Assembly: GCA_021647705.1 (NCBI GenBank)
Contig: JAKIUF010000003.1
Span: 116,782 to 180,781 of the forward strand
Reading direction: 5' to 3'
From: Gammaproteobacteria bacterium
GTDB lineage: Bacteria; Pseudomonadota; Gammaproteobacteria; SZUA-152
DNA length: 64,000 nucleotides
Within the stretch, counting starts at the first letter, position 1; each line of letters starts with the position of its first letter. Below, in pieces: positions 26,097 to 34,214 of this stretch. Under the pieces are notes generated by a model. It saw nothing but the letters and a program-made list of their open reading frames with translations. It was not told where the DNA came from and ran no database searches. The position numbers and the translations under genes are program-made.

Positions 26097-28097
26097 TCAC
26101 ACGATAAAGTTATGCACGGCGCGTTGCAGTCGTTGCAGGTTTCCGTGTGTAGGGTAGGGTGCATAACGCTGGCGTTCATACAGCGTGGTGATGTTGTTGA
26201 TATCTCGTGCCCGTTGTGGGTATTGCTGGCCTGCACGCCGGGCAAAGTCCAGCGGGCCTTCTGCGGGTTGCCGCTGCATCCCGCATCGTGACAGCCGTTG
26301 GCAAAACCGTTCATAAGCCACCTGTGCAGGGTCCCGGCTCTGCCGACGCCATGGCCGTAATAAATACACGGCAACCACTGCCATCACCAACGTCATGCCA
26401 GCCACTAACAGAGAGATCATTTCCTGCCAGTCGATGTTGTCAAAGCCTGCGCTCGCGAACATTCGCGATAAAAAATCCTGCTGGCGCTGGGTATTGTAAT
26501 TTACCACCCACTGGTTCCAGGTATGATTGATACGGTCCCAGCTAAAACTCAATTGGCGACCTACTTTTTTCAGCCAGTTGGGTGTAGTACCCGTTCCTGC
26601 CATTTCCGGCAGAATACGCGCCAGGTCTTGTTGGTTTTCAATACGTTCAGCGGGAATAACCGCAGTGGGGTCTACTCGTCGCCAACCTTCGCCGCGTAAC
26701 CAGACTTCTGTCCAGGCATGGGCATCGGATTGCCGTACGATGAAATAATCACTTTGTGGATTCATTTCACCGCCTTGGTAACCGGTGACCACACGCGCAG
26801 GGACACCGGCTGCACGCATCAAAAAAACAAACGCTGAGGCATAGTGTTCACAAAATCCTCGGCGGCTATTAAATAAAAACTCATCCACGGGATCATTTAA
26901 TAACAACGGCGGTTGTCGTGTGTAATAAAAAGGTTGTTCGGCAATGTAATTCAAAACCGTTCGTACAAAGGCGGCATTGTCAGTCACTTTCTGGCGCAAT
27001 TGTTGCGCCAGTTGACGTGCTTGTATGCCCGAGTCTGCGGGTAGTTGCAGGTAAGGCAAAATATCCGGGGCATCATCTTTTGCTAACCGGTAATCCGTGA
27101 ATGAGCGCATGGAATAACGTAGCAGTTGCCGTACGGGTTGATTGGCTATAATTTCGTAGTCGTCAGACAGGCGACTGTCCGGCGGAATAATGGCGGGTAA
27201 ATCCAGCGCAAATAACCAGCGTTGCTGATGTGGCTCCAGAGTAACGGTATAAAGGCTGGGTTTACCACTTACCTGATACTGAGAATTAATGCTCAGGCGA
27301 GTTGTGAGCCTTTGTGAGTGCGGGTTGGACCAGGTTCTTCCATCAAATTGCGTAAATACCGGTCCGCGCCAATAGCGTTTTTGCGGTAAGGGCAGGGGTG
27401 TGTCGAATTGTACCCGGAAGGCCACACTGTCGTTGTCACTTAACTGACTGATATTACCTGGTGACATGGAATCAGACAGACCGGTGCCCGCACCTGCGCC
27501 ATCGGCAGGCAGGCTCCATAATGGCCCGGGAATGCGCGGAAACAAAAAAAACAATAACAATGCCAGTGGCAGTGCCTGTGTTAAAACGGCCCCCGCTTTT
27601 TGTAAATTGGCCCATTGTGGAATCACTGATTGATCGCGACTGAAGGCAATCAAGGCGGTAACGAGCAAGGTCACCACCAGCAACATATAAAGCCCCATAA
27701 AAATGGATTGATCAAATAAAAATACGGTAATCACCACAAAAAATCCCAGGCCGATAACCACACCCACATCGCGCTGGGCGTTCATTTCCATTAATTTCAA
27801 GCACAGCATGATGACCAGTAAACCCACGCCAGCCTGCCGCCCCACTAATGTGCCAAATGCAATCCAGGTTGCCAAAATACCGACCAATGTCAGTAACCAG
27901 CGTACCGTGCGTGGGGGTAGGGCAAGGTAACGTAATTCAAATAACAAGCGCCAACACAGCAAAATAATGCTGGGTAACATAACCAGCAGAGGCAAACGAA
28001 AGAAGTGTGGTGTAAAAGCCAGTGCCAGCCCGACGAGCAGCCAGAGGTTTTCTGCTTTTGCCTGTTTTACGCGCTGTTGAAAACCGGACATATTCAT
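26097..28097 (-). CDS. TgpA-type membrane transglutaminase
   Basis: A 666-residue inner-membrane protein. Residues about 15-190 hold several membrane helices (DUF3488-like); residues about 225-480 are the periplasmic part with the transglutaminase core, showing the triad Cys416 (RGFCEHYAS), His460 (SDAHAWTEVW) and Asp476 (RRVDPTA). A membrane helix near 560-585 (LLVAGMTLVMAVVAVYLL) and a C-terminal cytosolic tail (DUF4129-like) follow. Partners upstream are DUF58 and MoxR genes, the standard set. The start overlaps the DUF58 gene by four bases. Substrate is unknown; the related P. aeruginosa protein is essential. Confidence 0.92.
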   Translation of the reverse strand: MNMSGFQQRVKQAKAENLWLLVGLALAFTPHFFRLPLLVMLPSIILLCWRLLFELRYLALPPRTVRWLLTLVGILATWIAFGTLVGRQAGVGLLVIMLCLKLMEMNAQRDVGVVIGLGFFVVITVFLFDQSIFMGLYMLLVVTLLVTALIAFSRDQSVIPQWANLQKAGAVLTQALPLALLLFFLFPRIPGPLWSLPADGAGAGTGLSDSMSPGNISQLSDNDSVAFRVQFDTPLPLPQKRYWRGPVFTQFDGRTWSNPHSQRLTTRLSINSQYQVSGKPSLYTVTLEPHQQRWLFALDLPAIIPPDSRLSDDYEIIANQPVRQLLRYSMRSFTDYRLAKDDAPDILPYLQLPADSGIQARQLAQQLRQKVTDNAAFVRTVLNYIAEQPFYYTRQPPLLLNDPVDEFLFNSRRGFCEHYASAFVFLMRAAGVPARVVTGYQGGEMNPQSDYFIVRQSDAHAWTEVWLRGEGWRRVDPTAVIPAERIENQQDLARILPEMAGTGTTPNWLKKVGRQLSFSWDRINHTWNQWVVNYNTQRQQDFLSRMFASAGFDNIDWQEMISLLVAGMTLVMAVVAVYLLRPWRRQSRDPAQVAYERFCQRLSRCGMQRQPAEGPLDFARRAGQQYPQRARDINNITTLYERQRYAPYPTHGNLQRLQRAVHNFIV

Positions 28098-29107
28098 GAT
28101 GATGAAATATCAGCATTCGGGTTTATGTCATGCAAAGCGAGTGCTTGTAAGCATTGTTGCTGGTGTGCAGGTCCTGTGCCTAGCGGAATATGTGTATTCG
28201 GCAGCCTCAGTCCATAATTCACCTGTGCGGCATTGGCATCCAGCACCCAGCGGGTCAGGCGCGACAAGCGTGCCTCTGTATCCAGGTTTGGCAGGCTATC
28301 CCAGTCTAACCATAATTCGATAGCCTGGTCGCCGCCAAACTGTTTGGTGAACATGCCTTGCCCGCGAGCAACCGTTTTCCAATGAATATGACGCAGGGAA
28401 TCGCCCGGGTGATAGTTACGCAGGCCGGCAAAATCATCGGCACCGTGGCCACGGTCACCTTGCAAGTCCAGGTGATAACTGGATTCATCAGGCAGGCGGT
28501 GATGTTGATCCGGCGTGGGATACACTAAATAACACACATCCCGTTGTGCATAGGCCCATGCCCGAAACAGGCCCAGTGGAAAACCGGTTTCCAGTGTCAG
28601 TCGTGGCATGGTGTGTCGGCCACGCTGTGTTGTCAGCAATGGCACATTATTTCGTTGCCACTGGTCGCCTGCTACATCAACACTGGTGTGTTGTTGGTTT
28701 CGTAACTGTAATTTGATGGCATAACGGGCTGCACTGCGACGGTTGTCCAGTATTATCGGCACCTGTGCGATTTCACCACAAAACACAGCGGGTGCTTGTC
28801 CCACGTCAACGCGCAAATGCAACAGGTTACGATAGGTGTGCAGAATGGCGATAAAAAAGATACTGGCCAACAAAAACGTCAGCGCATAAGCAAGGCTGTT
28901 GTTGTAGTTCACCGCACCCAGCAGCATTATCAGCATCATTGCCGCAAAATAGACTCCCATTTTGCTCGGTAAAATATACACGCGCCGCTGTGCCAGAAAA
29001 ATGGGGCCGGGCTCCGGGCCTTCTCCCGCGAAAAACCGTTTCAGGCTGAAACGATGACGCAGGCTCATGGTAGTGGGCGTGGTGGTATTCGCCGTGGTAT
29101 GCGACAT
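28094..29107 (-). CDS. DUF58 domain protein
   Basis: A 337-residue protein with two N-terminal membrane helices (about 50-90, YFAAMMLIMLLGAVNYNNSLAYALTFLLASIFFIAIL) and the DUF58 signature further on: GHGADDFAGLRNYHPGDSLRHIHWKTVARGQGMFTKQF. DUF58 proteins always accompany MoxR ATPases and are thought to act with them in envelope protein assembly. It is coupled to the TgpA gene and lies nine bases after the MoxR gene, so the three form one operon. Confidence 0.9.
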   Translation of the reverse strand: MSHTTANTTTPTTMSLRHRFSLKRFFAGEGPEPGPIFLAQRRVYILPSKMGVYFAAMMLIMLLGAVNYNNSLAYALTFLLASIFFIAILHTYRNLLHLRVDVGQAPAVFCGEIAQVPIILDNRRSAARYAIKLQLRNQQHTSVDVAGDQWQRNNVPLLTTQRGRHTMPRLTLETGFPLGLFRAWAYAQRDVCYLVYPTPDQHHRLPDESSYHLDLQGDRGHGADDFAGLRNYHPGDSLRHIHWKTVARGQGMFTKQFGGDQAIELWLDWDSLPNLDTEARLSRLTRWVLDANAAQVNYGLRLPNTHIPLGTGPAHQQQCLQALALHDINPNADISSS

Positions 29108-29116
29108 GGCAAACTC

Positions 29117-30043
29117 TCAGGGAATGGCAACGTCTTGCAACAGGGTCAGCAGTGTTTTATCGCTCTGGCTGGATTCCGCTACCGCCTGTAATCGATGGCT
29201 CACTACATGCGGCATGACGGTTTGCACATCTTCCGGCATGGCATGATCCCGTCCTGCCATCAGTGCCCAGGCTTTGGCGCTGCGCAGCAACGCAAGCCCG
29301 GCACGGGGTGATAGTCCGTGAGTAAACTGTGGCGACCGACGACTGACATCCAACAGAGCCTGCACATAATCCAGCAATGCATCGGCGACGTGTACTTTGC
29401 TGGCGGTCTGCTGTAGCTCTGCCAGCTGCCCCGGTTGGATGCATGCACCGTGCTGTTTGAGTATTTCCCGGCGATCATCACCCGTTAACAAGGCGCGTTC
29501 GGCGCTGGCATCGGGATAACCTAATGAAATACGCATCAAAAACCGGTCCAGCTGGGACTCTGGCAGTGGAAAAGTGCCAATTTGATACGTGGGGTTTTGC
29601 GTGGCGATCACAAAAAATGGCTCCGGCAGTGGCCGGGTTTTCCCTTCGGTGGTTACCTGGCCTTCCTCCATGGCTTCCAGTAGCGCGCTTTGTGCCTTGG
29701 GTGTGGCGCGGTTTACCTCGTCGGCTAAAATCAGTTGGGCGAAAATCGGGCCGGGGTGAAAATGAAAACCCTGCTCGGATTTGTCAAAAATGGACACCCC
29801 CAGAATATCGGCTGGCAGCAAATCGCTGGTGAACTGAATACGTTGGTATTGCAGCCCCAGTGTTTGTGCCAATACATGCGCCAGCGTGGTTTTGCCCATG
29901 CCCGGTAAATCTTCAATGAGTAAATGGCCGCGTGCCAGTAAACAGGCCAGAGCCAGACGAATTTCGTGTTGCTTGCCCAGTACCACTTGGCTGGCATGTG
30001 CAACGATAGCATCCAGTCTTTTTGTTGATTCATTATTTTGCAT
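29117..30043 (-). CDS. MoxR-family AAA+ ATPase
   Basis: I start at the ATG at 30043 (MQNNESTKRLDAIV), giving 308 residues; a longer in-frame start at 30112 is possible but adds non-conserved residues. Walker A is LPGMGKTTLAH, Walker B LILADEVNRA, followed by the sensor-1 stretch FFVIATQNPTYQIGTFPLPESQLDRF and the C-terminal lid with GLSPRAGLALLRSAKAWA. MoxR ATPases are chaperones for metal insertion or complex assembly. It heads the MoxR-DUF58-TgpA operon and is divergent from the MOSC gene. Confidence 0.92.
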   Translation of the reverse strand: MQNNESTKRLDAIVAHASQVVLGKQHEIRLALACLLARGHLLIEDLPGMGKTTLAHVLAQTLGLQYQRIQFTSDLLPADILGVSIFDKSEQGFHFHPGPIFAQLILADEVNRATPKAQSALLEAMEEGQVTTEGKTRPLPEPFFVIATQNPTYQIGTFPLPESQLDRFLMRISLGYPDASAERALLTGDDRREILKQHGACIQPGQLAELQQTASKVHVADALLDYVQALLDVSRRSPQFTHGLSPRAGLALLRSAKAWALMAGRDHAMPEDVQTVMPHVVSHRLQAVAESSQSDKTLLTLLQDVAIP

Positions 30044-30126
30044 GATGTTAGTAGCGACAAAAGGCCTCCAAGCCTGAGAAGTGGAAAGTGTCCTGAATGC
30101 CCATAAAAGCATAAACTGAGTTCATT

Positions 30127-30675
30127 ATGAAATATGTCACGCTGAATGATATCGAAAATCGTATGCTCTGGGTGCTGGATTCACCCAGCGACAAGGGTCG
30201 CGTGAAATTAATGGTGGTGCGCCCAAAAACGAATGAGCGCGAAGTGCTTTCACAAGCGCTGTTTTCGTCTGAAGCAGGGGTAACAGGTGACAATTGGCAA
30301 AAACAGTGCTGGAAAACACTGGCCAATGGGCAGGCCGATCCTGTGGTACAGGTCGCCATTATGAATGCACGTATGATTGATGTATTGACCAGAGATAAAA
30401 ACCAATGGCCATTGGCGGGTGACCAGTTGTTTGTTGATCTCGACTTGAGCGTCAATAATTTGTCTCCTGGTACACAGCTGAAAATAGGTGGCACTGTGTT
30501 GGAAATTACCGCTGAGCCTCATCGAGCGTGCAGTAAATTCGAGCAACGGTTTGGAGAGGTTGCGCGGCAATATGTTAATTCGGCACAAGGTGACGCGCAT
30601 CGCCTGCGCGGTGTTTACGCAAAAATTATTTCAACCGGCGAGGTTTCGATTGACGATGTCATCCACAAGCTCTGA
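30127..30675 (+). CDS. MOSC domain protein
   Basis: The 182-residue protein shows the MOSC fold of molybdenum-cofactor sulfurase-like proteins: SSEAGVTGDNW, QVAIMNARMI, AGDQLFVDLDLSVNNLSPGTQLKIG and the conserved cysteine in EPHRACSKFEQRFG. Single-domain MOSC proteins handle sulfur on molybdenum cofactor or related thiol chemistry, but the substrate of this stand-alone form is unknown. It overlaps the DUF1415 gene by about 20 bases in another frame. Confidence 0.85.
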   Translation: MKYVTLNDIENRMLWVLDSPSDKGRVKLMVVRPKTNEREVLSQALFSSEAGVTGDNWQKQCWKTLANGQADPVVQVAIMNARMIDVLTRDKNQWPLAGDQLFVDLDLSVNNLSPGTQLKIGGTVLEITAEPHRACSKFEQRFGEVARQYVNSAQGDAHRLRGVYAKIISTGEVSIDDVIHKL

Positions 30676-31228
30676 AACAAATACCACACAAATACAGTTA
30701 ACCCGGCAATGGCTGGAACAGGTGGTCATCGGCCTCGGGTTGTGTCCCTTTGCAGCACAACCATTGCTGGAAAATCGTGTACGGATTCAGGTATGTGATA
30801 GCACAACAGAATTGCAGTTACTGGAAACACTACACGCAGAACTGGATAGGTTAGACCAGCAGCCTGCCTCTGAACTCGAAACCACGCTGTTGGTATTGCC
30901 CAACATGCTGGCAGACTTTGCAGACTACAACCAGTTTCTGGATCAGGTGGATGCACTGCTTGACGAGTTTGCCTGGCACGGAAAGTACCAGATTGCCAGC
31001 TTCCACCCACACTATTGTTTTGCTGGTGTTGCGCCCGAGGCAGCAGAAAACCTGACCAATCGTGCGCCCTATCCAATCTTGCATCTTATTCGTGAAGACA
31101 GTCTGGCGGCCGTGCTTGCACACGTCGAACGACCAGAGGATATTCCGGCACAAAACATCCACCGGGTTAACTCACTTGGCTCGGACGAAAAACACCGACT
31201 TTTCCCCTGGGTTTTTCCTGTTGTCTGA
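30656..31228 (+). CDS. DUF1415 family protein
   Basis: The conserved part begins TRQWLEQVVIGLGLCPFAA and continues SFHPHYCFAGV and NRAPYPILHLIREDSL, ending with SLGSDEKHRLFPWV; these are the DUF1415 motifs, which include a likely functional Cys (LCPFA) and His residues. I choose the ATG at 30656 (MSSTSSETN, 190 residues) because the longer in-frame extension only translates the other frame of the MOSC gene. Function is not known. The overlap with the MOSC gene implies co-expression. Confidence 0.85.
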   Translation: MSSTSSETNTTQIQLTRQWLEQVVIGLGLCPFAAQPLLENRVRIQVCDSTTELQLLETLHAELDRLDQQPASELETTLLVLPNMLADFADYNQFLDQVDALLDEFAWHGKYQIASFHPHYCFAGVAPEAAENLTNRAPYPILHLIREDSLAAVLAHVERPEDIPAQNIHRVNSLGSDEKHRLFPWVFPVV

Positions 31229-31312
31229 ACCCTGCAAGTGCTCACCCTTGCAGGGTCCAGGTATCAATGAGTTAAGCGACCCACCGCCTGTACAGTGTAT
31301 TTATCGCATTTT

Positions 31313-31519
31313 TCAACAAGGTTGCACATTGGTGGCCGACATACCCTTTTGGCCTTCTTCCATCTCGAATTTCACTTCCTGGCCTTCCGCCAGTGTTTTG
31401 AATCCCGTGCCTTCGATATTGGTGTGATGCACAAAAACATCTTCTCCTCCTCCTTGTGGCACAATAAACCCATAACCTTTGGCATCATTAAACCACTTCA
31501 CCGTACCATCTGACATCAT
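31313..31519 (-). CDS. Cold-shock domain protein (CspA family)
   Basis: A 68-residue single cold-shock domain with both RNA-binding motifs: RNP1 KGYGFIVP and RNP2 DVFVHHTNI, preceded by GTVKWFNDA. It binds single-stranded RNA/DNA and melts RNA structure. GAGGGGAAGGATG-type purine-rich sequence precedes the start. A long 5' leader is usual for csp genes, and the AT-rich spacer to 31720 could hold one. The C-terminal cysteine is slightly unusual. Confidence 0.95.
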   Translation of the reverse strand: MMSDGTVKWFNDAKGYGFIVPQGGGEDVFVHHTNIEGTGFKTLAEGQEVKFEMEEGQKGMSATNVQPC

Positions 31520-31765
31520 CCTTCCCCTCTCTCTTTAGTCAACAAATCCATTTTTTATACTTTCGTGCAATGTAACCTAATTGACAAGCTATCTCTAGTT
31601 AATAGGTTACCGAATTAGCCATTATAACCAGACCAGGCTAGAGTGTGTACCCACAATCAATTATCTCTGTTGTGGAAATATTTTAAAGTCTTTCAATAGG
31701 AGAGTTTAAAAGGGGGGATTTAAAATCCCGCATTTTTAGATGATGCATGCTTTTGCCCCGCCCCC

Positions 31766-32106
31766 ATAGCCGTCAGGCTAAGCCGGGTAGGGTGGAACAA
31801 GCGTAGCGGTTCCACCAAACGGGAAAGGGGCATATTCGAAATTCGATCGGCTATCGTCGTTTGCTGGTGAGTCGTTGTTGCATGAGGGCTTTTTTCTCCT
31901 GTTTCAGGCAATCGGGTTTTTGTTGTAGGGTTCTTTTGTTAGCGGTCGTGGTGAGCGTAGAGGCGATTTGTTGTTCCTTATAGCCTATTGGTGGAACCGC
32001 TGCGCTTGTTCCACCCAATTTTACGCTGTGTTGAATAGAGTGGAACAAAAAACTATAGTGCTCCAACTTTACCATCTTCCTGGGCAGGGCTTAGCCTGAC
32101 GGCTAT
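31766..32106. repeat. Element bounded by nested inverted repeats
   Basis: ATAGCCGTCAGGCTAAGCC at 31766-31784 is repeated exactly inverted at 32088-32106. Inside lies a second inverted pair of hairpins, GGTGGAAC-AAGCGTAGCG-GTTCCACC at 31791-31816 and the reverse-complement version at 31990-32015 with one mismatch. The core carries an hsdS remnant. The remainder of 32107-32466 shows no gene. Confidence 0.75.
31851..31979 (-). pseudogene. Remnant of a type I restriction specificity subunit (HsdS C-terminus)
   Basis: The minus strand encodes KEQQIASTLTTTANKR, then LQQKPDCLKQEKKALMQQRL and TSKRR. This is the characteristic end of HsdS subunits (EQQ-IA-xL, LxQQxxxLKxQKKALMQQLLTGKRR). Only about 42 codons remain; upstream the frame runs into the GGTGGAAC hairpin repeat. 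No hsdM or hsdR is present in the window, so this is a scar. Confidence 0.6.
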
Positions 32107-32466
32107 GCCCCCCCCCCTTTCCCCTTGAAGGGAGAGGGCTGATGTGGGAGGGTGAACTTGCATCGAAGTTGATCCATGAACTCTTACCTCAATTCTTTCC
32201 TGGCTTTGAGAGTATCCGCAGGGCATAAAAAGGGATAATTGGTCGTAGGGTCGATCAATCTGGTTTTTAGCGGTAACTCGAAGCCATCAGCTTTAGTCAG
32301 TCAGTTCGAATCACAACACTGTCTTGAAAAGAGCGAATGAAGAGCCTGACAGGGGCTAATTCTACTGCAATCGTGGTCAGGCGATGGAAAAGTGCTTTAA
32401 AGAGTATTTGGTGCATCATTTTAGGTTGAGTCTGGGGCGGCTATAAATTTACCTCAATGTTTCAGG

Positions 32467-32898
32467 TTACAACACCCAGTCGGTAATATGCTGATGCAGA
32501 TCATCGGCATCCATTTCCGTGACGACACGTCCTCGTATAGAAATGCCGGCACTATGTACTGTGGAAGCATCACCACTGACCAAAGGATGCCATTCAAACA
32601 GAGGTTTACCTTCAGCCAGCAAGCGATATGCGCAGGTTTCCGGTAGCCAGTGAAATTCTGCAATGCGTTCAATGGTGAGTACGGTACAGTCTGGGATCCG
32701 TTTTTTACGGTTTTTATAACCCATGCAGCGACAGGTTTCAATATCCATCAGCTTGCAAGCAACGTTGCAAATATATACTTCACCGCTATCTTCATCTTCA
32801 AGTTTATGTAGGCAACATTTTCCACAGCTATCACATAATGATTCCCATTGTGTTTCACTCATTTCTGCCAGTGATATTTTTTTCCAAAAAGTGTCCAT
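32467..32898 (-). CDS. ycgN: YcgN-family cysteine-cluster protein (UPF0260)
   Basis: I start at the ATG at 32898 (MDTFWKKISLAEMS) since GGAGG lies eleven bases upstream; a TTG-initiated longer form is possible. The 143-residue protein has the family's cysteines, CDSCGKCCLHKLEDED, NVACKLMDIETCRCMGY and PDCTVLT, then LPETCAYRLLAEGKPLFEWHPLVSG. These probably bind a metal. Function is unknown although the family is conserved in gammaproteobacteria. Confidence 0.92.
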   Translation of the reverse strand: MDTFWKKISLAEMSETQWESLCDSCGKCCLHKLEDEDSGEVYICNVACKLMDIETCRCMGYKNRKKRIPDCTVLTIERIAEFHWLPETCAYRLLAEGKPLFEWHPLVSGDASTVHSAGISIRGRVVTEMDADDLHQHITDWVL

Positions 32899-32949
32899 TA
32901 ATTGCTGGGCCTCCAAGCATGAAAATGTATTGTCCAATGTAACAGTGTT

Positions 32950-34200
32950 TCTGGTTTATATTATCGTTTTCACGAGTTTCTCGCATATTTATTGTGATTC
33001 AGCCGGAACGGGTAAATGTGGATTATATCAGGAAGTTTGTTTTCTTGATGTCGCAGGCACTTTTGTCGGCCTATGAGGCTCACTGAAAATACTGAGCACA
33101 GTTTCTTTAGGGTGAGGACATTTATGATAAAAATCCACATGTCAGATAGTTTATAAAAGAGATGGGCGGTTAGTGTCTGCACTATATTTATTTTTTATAA
33201 ACATATTATTGTAAGCGATCATGCATGTGAACGTACAATTATAGATAGGTTGTGACGCACTAATATTAATTTAACAAATGATGACATGTTATAGATTGAA
33301 ATTTACAAGGTTGTTGACAATCTACAGAAAAAATAAATTCGGTTTAAGTACAGCAGGTGTTTGTTTAATTTTTTTCTTAAATAGACAAAGCGATGTTTAA
33401 GATTTTTTCATTGTTGGTACAGAATAATGAAAATAAAACGCAAGGTCGCGAAAGCGCAGGGAACGAAAAAAGCTATAAAAATAATGAGAAAAAGATATTA
33501 AATACTATGGCTCTTTATATATTTGTACTTTTTCGTTAGGTTTTATGATTATGTGATTCTTGGTGTCGAATCAATAAATAATCATATCGAACAGGAAGCA
33601 TGCAGTTCTTTACAAGAATTTTTTGGCCAAAACACCTTTTCTGCACACACGTTTGATCAAAGTCCGTGAACAGTTTTCTGGGTGGATAAAAAATGTCCAA
33701 GTTTGGCTCATAGTAAAAAAGGTCCCAATATATTAACGCCATAAAATTTTCCAAAATACCCATGAATTATTTTTGTTTCTGGTAATGGTCTTGAAGGACG
33801 TAAATACAGTTATGCCTGAATATTAATCGATATATACGCAGCACGAAAAAAAGCAAGAATGGACAAGCAGTATAGATTGCGTATTTTTAAGTTATGAATA
33901 AGTATGTAATGGGCGAGGGGATCGGGAAACCACGGTAAATAATATATGAGCCATTACGATTTGTTGCATCTTCTATGATGCAGTTGTGGCGTGGTTTTGA
34001 TAGCGTATTTTAGAAATATTAATGATTTATATATGTGTAAATGTATGGTTTGGAAAAATATAAATTTTTGTTGCTGGGTGGAGTGTATCGTTACGCAGAG
34101 CCGGTCTTGTAAAAAATAAAAAATGTGGGAATTTGTTACACAGAAAAATCAACAAGATTCCGGTTTGTAAGGGTGTATTACAGTTACCTGAAAATTTAAC
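32950..34200. other. Long AT-rich spacer without a supported gene
   Basis: About 1.25 kb between ycgN and the subtilisin gene. It is conspicuously AT-rich, contains dispersed repeat copy E (33423-33590), and all frames longer than 60 codons lack recognisable content or ribosome sites. It probably contains the promoter region of the secreted protease. I see nothing else that I can support. Confidence 0.6.
33423..33590 (-). repeat. Dispersed intergenic repeat, copy E (subfamily 2, diverged)
   Basis: Plus-strand GAATAATGAAAATAAAACGCAAGG, an internal segment ending in AAATACTATGGCT, and a TTTTCGTTAGG...GTGATTCTTGGTGTCGA stretch line up with copy B at 5163 (GAATAATGAAAATTTAACGC ... AAATGCTATGGACT ... 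GTGATTCGTGGTCGA). The leader end is not recognisable, so this copy is truncated or more decayed. Confidence 0.6.
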
Positions 34201-34214
34201 GGGGGAGAATACCA

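Noticed and set aside
25744..26100. Open frame of 118 codons on the minus strand
   Set aside because: Low-complexity AT-rich composition, no ribosome site, and overlap with the R2 repeat and the start of the transglutaminase region; no family features.
33536..33763. Open frame of 75 codons in the long AT-rich spacer
   Set aside because: It partly overlaps repeat copy E, and its composition looks like random AT-rich translation.
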